Of a stretch of 64,000 bases of DNA, positions 23,647 through 32,155 are shown piece after piece. The DNA lies in the NCBI RefSeq assembly GCF_008974245.1, contig NZ_BBZI01000008.1, positions 243,083 through 307,082 on the forward strand. The letters run 5' to 3'. Source of the stretch: Streptomyces abyssomicinicus (GTDB lineage Bacteria; Actinomycetota; Actinomycetes; Streptomycetales; Streptomycetaceae). Numbering within the stretch: position 1 is the first letter of the stretch; every line of letters begins with the position of its first letter. The notes below the pieces were generated by a model, which did not search any database, was not told the origin of the DNA, and saw nothing but the letters and a program-made list of their open reading frames with translations. A program made the translations under genes and the position numbers.

Positions 23647-25590
23647 TCAGCGCGCGGACGGGCGCGGTGTGTCCTTCTCCTCGGGCACGGGCGTCCCGGC
23701 GGAGTCGACCACCGCGCGGTCGCCGAGCGGCTCGTCGAGCTCCACGGTCCGGTGGTGGATCTTGGCGATCATGATGCAGACCCGGTCGGGCCACTTCCTC
23801 TCCTCGACGACCACCTCCACCCGGTCCCCGTGTTCGGTCGCCCGCAGGGTGAAGTCCGAGCACACGCCGGCCTCGAAGGCCACGGTGAGGCGGCCGTCCT
23901 CGGCCCGGTAGCCGGTGACCCGTGCCCGGTCGGCGCCGGTTCCGTCGTCCGGCCCGGTCGGGCGGGGGCTGGGCTGCTCGGCCGGCGGCTCCTCGGAGGT
24001 GACCAGGAAGGCGGGGTCGACGGCCGGGTGGGCGACGGTCAGCGGGTCGACGGCGTTCGGGATCCGCACCTGGAAGATCCACGACGGCACCAGCGCCTGT
24101 CGTCCGTCCGTGTGGAACGCGGCCAGGCCGAGGACCGCGCTCTCCACGGTGGCGGTGCGCCGCTTCTGCGGCTGCTCGGGTGTGCAGGGGTCGGCCGGCG
24201 GCACGGAGCCGGCCGGGCGCCCCGCCTCGTCGCCCTGCCCGTCGGTGTGCGGCACCGCGCTGGCGCAGCCGGGCGCCGGGGCGCCGCCGACGCCGGAGCT
24301 CAGCCGGTCGAGGTCCTTCAGCGCCTCCTCGGCCTCCACCAGCGGGTAGGAGTCGCCCCGGACCGGGTCGGCGAGCTGTCCGGCGCCCGAGGTCACCGTG
24401 GAGTCCGGGCCCACCCGCAAGGTGGTGGTCCAGCCGTGGGTGGGCAGACCGCCGATCACCGGATCGGCCTCGACCGTCCGTTCGGCGCCCAGGGTGCGGC
24501 TCGCGTCGACCTCGGCGTCGTCCTGCCCGGCCGCCTCCAGCACCGGGGCGGCGGCGGCCTTCGCCTTCGCCTCGCCGACTGGTGTCCGCCCCTCGGACAG
24601 CTCGCGGGTGAACGTCCAGGAGGCGGGCGCCTCGCGGTCGACGGACAGCTCCCGGCCCGCCTTCCACGCCGTGCCCTCGCTGCGCGGTGTGCTCTCCAGG
24701 CCCAGCGCCCCGGCGAGCGCGGCGACCCGCTGCTTGGGCACCTCACCCTCGGGGCGGTACACGGGGGCGGTGTCCGGCGCGTCGGGCAGCGGGCCGTCGG
24801 GACGGAAGGTGAGCCCCTGCGGCACGGCGCCGTAGCCGTCCAGAACCAGGGGTTCCGGATCGGTGGGACCGGCCTGGGCGGAGGCCGCCCGGCCGCCCGC
24901 GGAGGAGGCCGCGTAGGCGCTGATGCCCGCGACGGCGAGGACGGCGGCGGTCACCGCGGCGACGGCGAGCCGTCCGCGCGGCGGCCGCTGCCGCCGCGCC
25001 GGCGTCGCGGACCCGTCGTCGGCACCGCCCGGCATCCGCCCGGCGTCACCCCCCACCGCCGCCGACCCGATCCCGCCCCCGGCGGCCCCCGTACCCGCAG
25101 GCTCCCGGCCCGCGACACCGTCCGCGCCCCCGCGCGACACCGCAGCGACGAACCCGTCGTCGGCGCCCCCCGGCGAACGCTGCCCGGCCCCGCCCGGCGT
25201 CGGCCCGTCCCCGGTGACCTCCGCCGTCGACCCGGACTCCGGACCCACGGCGCCGTCCGCGTCCCCGCGCGGCACCGCAGCGACGAACCCGCCCCCGGCG
25301 GCATCCGTCCCCGCGGGCTCCCGGCCCGCGACACCGTCCGCGCCCCCGCGCGACACCGCAGCGACGAACCCGTCGTCGGCGCCCCCCGGCGAACGCTGCC
25401 CGGCCCCGCCCGGCGTCGGCCCGTCCCCGGTGACCTCCGCCGTCGACCCGGACTCCGGACCCACGGCGCCGTCCGCGTCCCCGCGTGGCGCCACCGCCGG
25501 TTCCCGCCGGTCCGCGGCCCCGTCGTGGCGGTCCGCCCCGGTCGTCGTCTCGTCGTCCGGGCCGTCGGCCGGCAGCGCGTCGTCCTTCAC
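23647..25590 (-). CDS. single-pass membrane protein with duplicated Gly/Pro-rich cytoplasmic region
   Basis: This 647-residue protein is not assigned to a family. Residues 1-205 are Gly/Asp/Pro-rich and hold two copies of a 72-residue unit (beginning RGDADGAVGPESGSTAEVTG), followed by one transmembrane helix (about 206-228, LAVAAVTAAVLAVAGISAYA) and a 400-residue extracytoplasmic part with several Cys, including CASAVPH and CTPEQ, and a C-terminal strand-rich segment (WPDRVCIMIAKIHHRTV). The order suggests a disordered cytoplasmic tail and an exported sensing or binding domain. GTG 25590 follows AAAGGG at acceptable spacing. Confidence 0.8.
   Translation of the reverse strand: MKDDALPADGPDDETTTGADRHDGAADRREPAVAPRGDADGAVGPESGSTAEVTGDGPTPGGAGQRSPGGADDGFVAAVSRGGADGVAGREPAGTDAAGGGFVAAVPRGDADGAVGPESGSTAEVTGDGPTPGGAGQRSPGGADDGFVAAVSRGGADGVAGREPAGTGAAGGGIGSAAVGGDAGRMPGGADDGSATPARRQRPPRGRLAVAAVTAAVLAVAGISAYAASSAGGRAASAQAGPTDPEPLVLDGYGAVPQGLTFRPDGPLPDAPDTAPVYRPEGEVPKQRVAALAGALGLESTPRSEGTAWKAGRELSVDREAPASWTFTRELSEGRTPVGEAKAKAAAAPVLEAAGQDDAEVDASRTLGAERTVEADPVIGGLPTHGWTTTLRVGPDSTVTSGAGQLADPVRGDSYPLVEAEEALKDLDRLSSGVGGAPAPGCASAVPHTDGQGDEAGRPAGSVPPADPCTPEQPQKRRTATVESAVLGLAAFHTDGRQALVPSWIFQVRIPNAVDPLTVAHPAVDPAFLVTSEEPPAEQPSPRPTGPDDGTGADRARVTGYRAEDGRLTVAFEAGVCSDFTLRATEHGDRVEVVVEERKWPDRVCIMIAKIHHRTVELDEPLGDRAVVDSAGTPVPEEKDTPRPSAR
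25100..25485. repeat. 216-bp tandem duplication within a gene, 170 bp identical
   Basis: Bases 25100-25269 are repeated without a mismatch at 25316-25485, a period of 216 bp (72 codons), so the reading frame is kept. Perfect identity over 170 bp indicates a recent duplication or ongoing homogenisation. Smaller repeats (GFVAAVSRGGAD, GFVAAVPRGDAD) inside each unit suggest earlier rounds of expansion. Confidence 0.93.
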
Positions 25591-25764
25591 CTCTTCGCCC
25601 TTTCTTCCCGGAGGCCCTCGGAGGCCGCATCCCTCATCAGGAGTCGCCGATGGGACGTACGCGGGGAACTCCCGGTTCCCCGGAAGCGGCGGGAGGGCCG
25701 ATCCCGGCCCCGGGTCCGCCTACCATCGGTAGGTCACCAAGCCGCCAGCCAGGAGAGACTCCCC

Positions 25765-26739
25765 GTGCGCATCGCAGTCACCGGCTCCATCGCCACCGAC
25801 CACCTCATGACCTTCCCCGGCCGGTTCGCCGACCAGCTCGTCGCGGACCAGCTGCACACGGTCTCGCTCTCCTTCCTGGTCGACCAGCTGGACGTCCGCC
25901 GAGGCGGCGTCGGCGCCAACATCGCCTTCGGCATGGGCCAGCTGGGCACCGCCCCGGTCCTGGTGGGAGCGGCCGGCTCCGACTTCGACGAGTACCGCGC
26001 CTGGCTCGACCGGCACGGCGTCGACACCGCTTCCGTGCGCATCTCCGAGACGCTGCACACCGCGCGGTTCGTCTGCACCACGGACGCCGACCACAACCAG
26101 ATCGGTTCCTTCTACACCGGCGCCATGAGCGAGGCCCGGCTGATCGAGCTGAAGACCGTCGCCGACCGGGTGGGCGGCCTCGACCTGGTCCTCATCGGCG
26201 CCGACGACCCGGAGGCGATGCTCCGCCACACCGAGGAGTGCCGCACCCGGGGCATCCCGTTCGCCGCGGACTTCTCGCAGCAGATCGCGCGGATGAACGG
26301 CGAGGAGATCCGGATCCTGCTGGAGGGCGCGACGTACCTCTTCTCCAACGAGTACGAGAAGGGGCTCATCGAGTCCAAGACCGGCTGGTCCGACGAGGAG
26401 ATCCTGGCCAGGGTCGGCCACCGGGTCACCACGCTGGGCTCGCGGGGCGTGCGCGTCGAGCGGCACGGGGAGACCCCGGTCGAGGTCGGCGTCCCGCAGG
26501 AGGCCCGCAAGGCCGACCCGACCGGTGTCGGCGACGCCTTCCGGGCGGGCTTCCTGTCCGGGCTGGCCTGGGGCGTCTCGCTGGAGCGGGCCGCGCAGAT
26601 CGGCTGCATGCTGGCCACCCTCGTCATCGAGACCGTGGGCACCCAGGAGTACCAGCTGCACCGCGCGCACTTCATGGAGCGCTTCGCCGAGGCCTACGGC
26701 GAGGAGGCCGCCTCCGAGGTCCGCAAGAACCTCGGCTGA
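25765..26739 (+). CDS. PfkB-family carbohydrate/nucleoside kinase
   Basis: This 324-residue cytosolic kinase resembles adenosine kinase and ribokinase members of the PfkB family. It opens with IAVTGSIATDHLMTFPGRF, has the N-terminal signature GGVGANIAFGMGQLG, and the C-terminal signature DPTGVGDAFRAGFLSG with the catalytic Asp in GVGD. Adenosine is a plausible substrate, judged on resemblance to actinobacterial adenosine kinases, but sugars cannot be excluded. GTG 25765 has AGGAGAG upstream. It is monocistronic, ending in a 17-bp hairpin at 26769-26806. Confidence 0.88.
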   Translation: MRIAVTGSIATDHLMTFPGRFADQLVADQLHTVSLSFLVDQLDVRRGGVGANIAFGMGQLGTAPVLVGAAGSDFDEYRAWLDRHGVDTASVRISETLHTARFVCTTDADHNQIGSFYTGAMSEARLIELKTVADRVGGLDLVLIGADDPEAMLRHTEECRTRGIPFAADFSQQIARMNGEEIRILLEGATYLFSNEYEKGLIESKTGWSDEEILARVGHRVTTLGSRGVRVERHGETPVEVGVPQEARKADPTGVGDAFRAGFLSGLAWGVSLERAAQIGCMLATLVIETVGTQEYQLHRAHFMERFAEAYGEEAASEVRKNLG

Positions 26740-26768
26740 CGATCGGGCCCGCGACACGCGGGGAACGG

Positions 26769-26806
26769 GGAAGGCCCCCGGCGCCGAGTGGCGCCGGGGG
26801 CCTTCC
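26769..26806. terminator. terminator between convergent PfkB kinase and RND genes
   Basis: Perfect 17-bp stem (GGAAGGCCCCCGGCGCC and complement) with loop GAGT, 30 bp after each gene. Suited to both directions. Confidence 0.92.
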
Positions 26807-26837
26807 TGTGTGTCGGGCCTCGCCCGTGTCGGACGCG

Positions 26838-29800
26838 TCAGGCCCGAGCGGGTTCGGGCTCCGTGGCGGGGGTGGGGGTACCGTCCCCGTCCCCGCCCTC
26901 GCCGGCCTTGGCCCGGCGCTTCGCCGCGCGCTTGGCGGCGCGCCGCTCCTTGCGGAGCTCCAGCATCGCGTAGAGCGTCGGCACCAGGAGCAGCGTCAGC
27001 AGCGTCGAGGTGATCAGACCGCCGATCACCACGACCGCCAGCGGCTGGGCGATGAACCCGCCGTGGCCGGTGACGCCCAGCGCCATCGGGATCAGCGCGA
27101 AGATGGTCGCCAGCGCCGTCATCAGGATGGGCCGCAGACGGTGCCGGCCACCCTCGATCACCGCGTCGACGATGCCGTAGCCCTGATCCCGGTACTGGTT
27201 GATCAGGTCGATCAGCACGATCGCGTTGGTGACCACGATGCCGATCAGCATCAGCATGCCGATCATCGCCGGGACGCCCATCGGGATGCCCGTGGCGATC
27301 AGCAGGCCGAGCGCGCCGGTGGCCGCGAACGGGATGGACACGAGCAGGATCAGCGGCTGGGCGAGCGACCGGAAGGTGCCGACCAGGAGCATGAACACGA
27401 TCGCGATCGCGGCGAGCATGGCCAGGAAGAGGTTGACGAAGGCGTCGTCCTGCTGCTCGGTGACACCGGCGATCTCGGCCGTGGCGCCCTCGGGCAGCTC
27501 CAGCTTGTCGAGGGCCGTGAAGAGCTCCGCGCTGACCGCGCCGGTGTTGTCGCCGGTCGGGCGGGCGGTGACGTTCACGGACCGCTGGCCGTCGATGCGG
27601 GTCAGCGAGACCGGGCCGTCGACCAGCTCGACATCGGCGATCTGGGACAGCTTGACCGGGCCGAGACGCAGGTTCTTCAGCTCGGCCATGGTGTCGGCGG
27701 GCTTCGCGGAACGGATGACGATGTCGCGCTCGGCGTTGTCCAGGGTGGCCTTGCCGACCGTGGTGCCGCGGACCGACTGGGCGACGACCGCGCCGAGGGT
27801 CTGGTCGTTGAACCCGGCCGCGGCGGCCTTCTCGTTGGCGCGGACCTGGATGCGCGGGACGGACTGCGCGAGGTCGCTGGTGACGTCGGCGACGTCGTCG
27901 AGACCCTCGACCGCCTTGGTCACGTCGGCGGTGGCGTCGGCGAGGACCTGCGGGTCGGCCGCCTTCACGACCACCGCGAGGTTGGTGCCGCCGAAGCCGC
28001 CGGAGGCGTCGATCTTGGTGTCGCCGATGCCGTCGAGGCCGGCGAGACCCTCCTCGATGTCCTTCTGGACGCCCTCGTAGGAGGCGCCCTCCTCCAGCAT
28101 GACCTGGAACGAGGACTGGTTGCTGCCGGTGCCGCCGCCGAAGGCGGCCATCCAGCCGGAGCTGCCGACGGTGACCTGCTGGTCCTTGACGCCGTCGATG
28201 CCCTCGATCAGCTTCTCGACCTTGGCCGCGGCCTCGTCGGTGGCGGCCAGGCTGGTGCCGGGCTCCATCTCCTGGCTGACGGCGATGACGTTCTGGTCGC
28301 CCTGGTCCAGGAAGTTGGTCTTGAGCAGCGGCGTCATGCCGAGGGTGCCGACGAGCACCACGACGGCGATCAGCACGCTGGTGAGGCGGCGGCGCGTGGC
28401 GAACTTCAGGACGGGCACGTACAGGCGCTGCAGGCGGCTGCGGCGCTCGGCCTCCTCGGCCTTGCGGCGGGCCTCCTCGGCGTCCTCGGGGGTGTGCTTC
28501 GGGGCGCGCAGGAACCAGTAGGAGAGGACCGGGACGACCGTCAGCGACACCAGCAGCGAGGCCAGCATGGCGATCGTGACGGTGAGGCTGAAGTCGCTGA
28601 ACAGCTCGCCCACCATGCCGCCGACCAGACCGATCGGCAGGAAGACCGCGACGGTGGTCAGGGTGGAGGAGGTGATGGCGCCGGCGACCTCGCGGACGGC
28701 CTTGAGGATGGCCTCCTTGCGCTCCGTGCCGTAGCCGAGGTGCCGCTTGATGTTCTCCAGCACCACGATCGAGTCGTCGACCACACGCCCGATGGCGATG
28801 GTCAGACCGCCCAGGGTGAGCATGTTGAGCGAGGTGTCGCGGGTCCACAGCACGATCAGGGTGAGGACCACCGAGAGCGGGATGGAGACCGCGGTGACCA
28901 GCGTGGAGCGGATCGACGTCAGGAAGACGAGGATCACCACGACGGCGAAGAGGAGACCGAGCGCGCCCTCGGTGGTGAGGCCGGAGATGGCGTCGGCGAC
29001 GGCCGGGCCCTGGTCGGTGACCACGGTGACCGCGGCGCCCGAACCGACGGCGGCGCGCAGCTCGGGGAGCTTGTCCTGGACGGCGTCGGAGATGGTGACG
29101 GCGCTGCCGTCCCGGTCCATGGTGACGATGACGGAGAGGCTGGGCTCGCCGTTGGTGCGGGTGATGGAGGTGGCCGCGGCCGGCTTCTCGGCGACCTTGG
29201 CGACCGAGGAGAGCTTGACCGCCTTGCCGCCGCCCTCACCGGCGACGCGCAGGTCCTTGATCTGGTCGAGCGAGGTGAAGCCGCCGCCGACCTGGACGGT
29301 GCGGCTGGAGCCGTCCTCGTCGAAGGCGCCCGCCGGCACCGAGGCGCCGCCCGCCTGGAGCGCCTGGGTCAGCGAGGCGGACGTCAGCCCGGCGCGCGCC
29401 AGCTTGGCGTCGTCCGGGGTGACGGTGACCTGCATCTCGCGCACGCCGTTGACCGCGGCCTGGCCGACGCCGTCGATCTTCTCCAGCTCGGGGACGACCG
29501 CGGTGTCGATGCGGTCGGCCAGCGCCTGCTGGTCCATGTCGGCGGTGACGGAGAGGACCACGGCCGGGATGTCGTCGGACGAACCTGCGATCACCTGCGG
29601 GTCGACGCCCTCGGGCAGCAGGTTCCGGGACCGGTTGATCGCCTGCTGGATGTCGGCGACCAGCTGCTTGGTGTCCGGGCCGTAGTCGAAGGAGGCCATG
29701 ATCACGGCGCTGCCCTCGCTCGCCGTGGAGGTCAGGCTCTCGACCCCGTCGACGGCCTTGATGCCGTTCTCCAGGGGCTCGACGACCTGCTTCTCGACGA

Positions 29801-29975
29801 CGTCGGGCGACGCGCCCTGGTACGGCGCGATCACCGACACCATGGGCAGCTCGATGGAGGGAAGCAACTGCTGCTTGAGCTGCGGGATCGCGATGACTCC
29901 GAAGATCAGCGCGATCAGCGACATCAGACCTATCAGGGCCCGCTGCGCGAGGCTGAATTTGGACAGCCAGGACAT
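26838..29975 (-). CDS. RND-family (AcrB/HAE1-like) efflux transporter
   Basis: This 1045-residue inner-membrane protein has the duplicated RND layout: a short first helix, a large extracytoplasmic loop (about 35-330), six helices, a second loop (about 560-830) and six more helices. TM4 contains the proton-relay pair in GRVVDDSIVVLENIK. It resembles SwrC-like Gram-positive HAE transporters more than MmpL. The C-terminus is a Lys/Arg-rich tail. ATG 29975 starts directly at MSWLSKFSLAQRALIG; the Shine-Dalgarno sequence is weak. No membrane-fusion partner is adjacent. Substrate unknown. Confidence 0.92.
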   Translation of the reverse strand: MSWLSKFSLAQRALIGLMSLIALIFGVIAIPQLKQQLLPSIELPMVSVIAPYQGASPDVVEKQVVEPLENGIKAVDGVESLTSTASEGSAVIMASFDYGPDTKQLVADIQQAINRSRNLLPEGVDPQVIAGSSDDIPAVVLSVTADMDQQALADRIDTAVVPELEKIDGVGQAAVNGVREMQVTVTPDDAKLARAGLTSASLTQALQAGGASVPAGAFDEDGSSRTVQVGGGFTSLDQIKDLRVAGEGGGKAVKLSSVAKVAEKPAAATSITRTNGEPSLSVIVTMDRDGSAVTISDAVQDKLPELRAAVGSGAAVTVVTDQGPAVADAISGLTTEGALGLLFAVVVILVFLTSIRSTLVTAVSIPLSVVLTLIVLWTRDTSLNMLTLGGLTIAIGRVVDDSIVVLENIKRHLGYGTERKEAILKAVREVAGAITSSTLTTVAVFLPIGLVGGMVGELFSDFSLTVTIAMLASLLVSLTVVPVLSYWFLRAPKHTPEDAEEARRKAEEAERRSRLQRLYVPVLKFATRRRLTSVLIAVVVLVGTLGMTPLLKTNFLDQGDQNVIAVSQEMEPGTSLAATDEAAAKVEKLIEGIDGVKDQQVTVGSSGWMAAFGGGTGSNQSSFQVMLEEGASYEGVQKDIEEGLAGLDGIGDTKIDASGGFGGTNLAVVVKAADPQVLADATADVTKAVEGLDDVADVTSDLAQSVPRIQVRANEKAAAAGFNDQTLGAVVAQSVRGTTVGKATLDNAERDIVIRSAKPADTMAELKNLRLGPVKLSQIADVELVDGPVSLTRIDGQRSVNVTARPTGDNTGAVSAELFTALDKLELPEGATAEIAGVTEQQDDAFVNLFLAMLAAIAIVFMLLVGTFRSLAQPLILLVSIPFAATGALGLLIATGIPMGVPAMIGMLMLIGIVVTNAIVLIDLINQYRDQGYGIVDAVIEGGRHRLRPILMTALATIFALIPMALGVTGHGGFIAQPLAVVVIGGLITSTLLTLLLVPTLYAMLELRKERRAAKRAAKRRAKAGEGGDGDGTPTPATEPEPARA

Positions 29976-30112
29976 AAGGGTCAGGGTCTCTCTACGAGGT
30001 GAGGGCACGGTGCGTGGAAGGCGCCGGGTGGGGGCGGGACCGCCGCCGCCTACATCCTCGCCCATGCCACGGAGAGACCTGGTAGCCCCCTGGTCCGATT
30101 TGAGGAGCATCA

Positions 30113-30151
30113 CATCCTCCTCCGGTCGGACAAGCCGACCGGAGGAGGATG
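30113..30151 (-). terminator. terminator after cobT
   Basis: Perfect 17-bp stem (CATCCTCCTCCGGTCGG and complement) with a 5-nt loop, 33 bp after the cobT stop, separating it from the RND gene. Confidence 0.9.
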
Positions 30152-30184
30152 AGACGCGGGGCCACGCATCCACCCGCCGTCGCG

Positions 30185-31438
30185 CTACACCCCGGGGACG
30201 TCTTCGGACTTCTCGGACTTCTCGGACTGCGCTGCCGGCTCGGACTGCGCTGCCGGCTCGGGCTGCTCGGGCTGCGCCGACTGCTCGGACGACCCGGACT
30301 GCCCGGGCCGCGCGGACGACCCGGACTCCACGGACGACCCAGGCTGCTCGGAAGGCTCGGCCTGCTCGGCCTGCTCGGACGGATCCGACGGCTCGGGCCG
30401 CTCCGGCAGTTCGGCGGCGAGCGCCGCGGCGGCCCGCACCATCGGAAGCGCCAGCAGCGCCCCCACGCCCTCACCGACCGCCACCCCGTGGTCGAGCAGC
30501 GGCTCCAGCGCCATCCGGTCCAGCGCCTTGGCCTGGGCGGGCTCACCGCTGCGGTGACCGGCCAGCCACCAGTCGGGGCCGCGGAAGGCGACCCGCTGGG
30601 CGACCAGGGCGGCGGCGGCCGACACCACGCCGTCCAGGACCACCGGGGTGCGGCGAGCCGCGCACTGGAGCAGGAAGCCGGTCATGGCCGCCAGGTCGGC
30701 GCCTCCCACCGTGGCCAGCAGCTTGAGCTGGTCGCCGAGGACCGGGCGGGCCCGGCGCAGCGCGTCGCGGATCGCGGCGCACTTACGCATCCATGCCAGG
30801 TCGTCGATCCCGGCCCCGCCGCGGCCGGTGACCACCGAGGCGTCGGTGCCGCAGAGGGCGGCGATCAGCACGGCGGCGGCGGTGGTGCCGCCGACGCTGA
30901 CGTCGCCCAGGACGATCAGGTCGGTGCCGGCGTCCGCCTCCTCGTCGGCGAGGGCGACGCCCGCGGCGAAGGCGGCCTCCGCCTCCTCCGCGGTGAGCGC
31001 GTCCTCCACGTCGATCCGGCCGCTGCCCCGGCGCACCCGGTGGCCGGCCACCTCGGCGGGCAGCTCCCCCGGGTCGCAGTCCAGGGCCATGTCCACCACC
31101 CGGACCGGGACGTCCTGACGGCGGGCCAGCACGGCGACCGGGCTCAGGCCCTCCAGGACGTCCCGGACCAGCCGGACGGCGGTACCGGCCGGGCGGCCGG
31201 AGACATCGAGCGCGGCCACCCCGTGGTCGGCGGCGAACAGCAGGACCTTGGGCCGCTCCACGGGGCGCACCGGCACGGCGTGCTGGGCGGCGGCGAGCCA
31301 CTCCCCCAGTTCGTCCAGACGTCCCAGCGACCCGGCCGGCACGGCCAGACGCTCCCGGCGCGCCTCGGCGTCACGGCGCACGCTGCCGTGGGGGCGCTGG
31401 ATCCGGTCGGTGAAGTCGTCGAGATTAAGCGAGCTCAT
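30185..31438 (-). CDS. cobT: nicotinate-nucleotide--dimethylbenzimidazole phosphoribosyltransferase
   Basis: CobT makes alpha-ribazole phosphate for the lower loop of cobalamin. Of 417 residues, about 1-345 form the enzyme: PAGSLGRLDELGEWLA, FAADHGVAAL, LGDVSVGGTTAAAV, and the catalytic Glu region EPLLDHGVAVGEGVGALLA. The remaining 70 or so residues are a low-complexity Ser/Glu/Gln/Pro tail (SEQAEQAEPSEQ, QSEPAAQSEKSEKSED) encoded by short DNA repeats and absent from typical CobT. cobU and cobS, which act in the same pathway, lie 4 and 10 kb away. Confidence 0.93.
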   Translation of the reverse strand: MSSLNLDDFTDRIQRPHGSVRRDAEARRERLAVPAGSLGRLDELGEWLAAAQHAVPVRPVERPKVLLFAADHGVAALDVSGRPAGTAVRLVRDVLEGLSPVAVLARRQDVPVRVVDMALDCDPGELPAEVAGHRVRRGSGRIDVEDALTAEEAEAAFAAGVALADEEADAGTDLIVLGDVSVGGTTAAAVLIAALCGTDASVVTGRGGAGIDDLAWMRKCAAIRDALRRARPVLGDQLKLLATVGGADLAAMTGFLLQCAARRTPVVLDGVVSAAAALVAQRVAFRGPDWWLAGHRSGEPAQAKALDRMALEPLLDHGVAVGEGVGALLALPMVRAAAALAAELPERPEPSDPSEQAEQAEPSEQPGSSVESGSSARPGQSGSSEQSAQPEQPEPAAQSEPAAQSEKSEKSEDVPGV

Positions 31439-31564
31439 TGGCGGAACAGTACCGGCCCGTCGGGGCCGCGTCGTTGCGTCCCGGAGCGGGAAGACCTACC
31501 TTCCGGTTTGCCCGCTTTCGTTCCCGGGGATCTTCCGTGTTGTCCGTCAGGGTGAGGAGCCGCC

Positions 31565-32119
31565 GTGGCCGAGGTCGTCGTGCCGGAACCGCAGGACCCG
31601 GTGGTGAGGGGTCCGCTGCCCGACGACCGGCCGCCGCGGCCGCTGGAACGGCTGCGCCACCGCCTCGCCGCGCGGGCGGTGCTGGCGGTGGCGCCGGAGC
31701 CGGAGAGCTGGCTGGACGTCGGGTGCGGCCGCGGGCACTTCTGCGAGGCCGCCCGGCGGTACTTCCCGTACACGGCCTTCGACGGACTGGACGTCACCCC
31801 GCTGGTGGAGGTGGCGCGGGCGGCCGGGCGGATCGAGGAGGCGCACCGGGGCCTGCCGGGCGACCCGGAGGTCGTCTCGCGGCTGACGTCCCGTTACGAC
31901 GTGATCAGCCTCCGGGGCGTCCGCCCCGGCCCCGACCGGCTCCGCGCGCTGCGGCCCATACTGCGCGAGGACGGCCACCTCCTCGTCGACGCCGTCCCCG
32001 ACCCCGCCACCGCCCTCGCCGCGCTCACCGCGGCCGGCTACCACGCCCTGCCGCCCCGCCACCGCCTCCCCGGGGTGCCGCTCCTGGCCCGCCTCCCGGC
32101 CCGCCCCGCCCCCCGCTGA
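31565..32119 (+). CDS. class I SAM-dependent methyltransferase
   Basis: This 184-residue protein has a Rossmann SAM-binding motif I, WLDVGCGRGHFCEAARRYFP (about residues 48-67), followed by the acidic FDGLD segment and a C-terminal DGHLLVDAVPDPA strand. It is shorter than most family members and its central motif reads VISLRGVRPGPD rather than a typical catalytic loop, so the substrate is unclear. GTG 31565 has GGTGAGGAG upstream. It is divergent from cobT and converges on the DUF4157 gene with only 36 bp between stops. Confidence 0.78.
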   Translation: MAEVVVPEPQDPVVRGPLPDDRPPRPLERLRHRLAARAVLAVAPEPESWLDVGCGRGHFCEAARRYFPYTAFDGLDVTPLVEVARAAGRIEEAHRGLPGDPEVVSRLTSRYDVISLRGVRPGPDRLRALRPILREDGHLLVDAVPDPATALAALTAAGYHALPPRHRLPGVPLLARLPARPAPR

Positions 32120-32155
32120 CCGATCCGCACGGCCGCACGCCGCCGGGAACCGTTC

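Noticed and set aside
25485..30002. 1500-codon open frame antisense to the RND transporter
   Set aside because: It is the mirror of a conserved transporter gene; its composition (Asp/Val/His/Arg-rich repeats) has no protein-like features.
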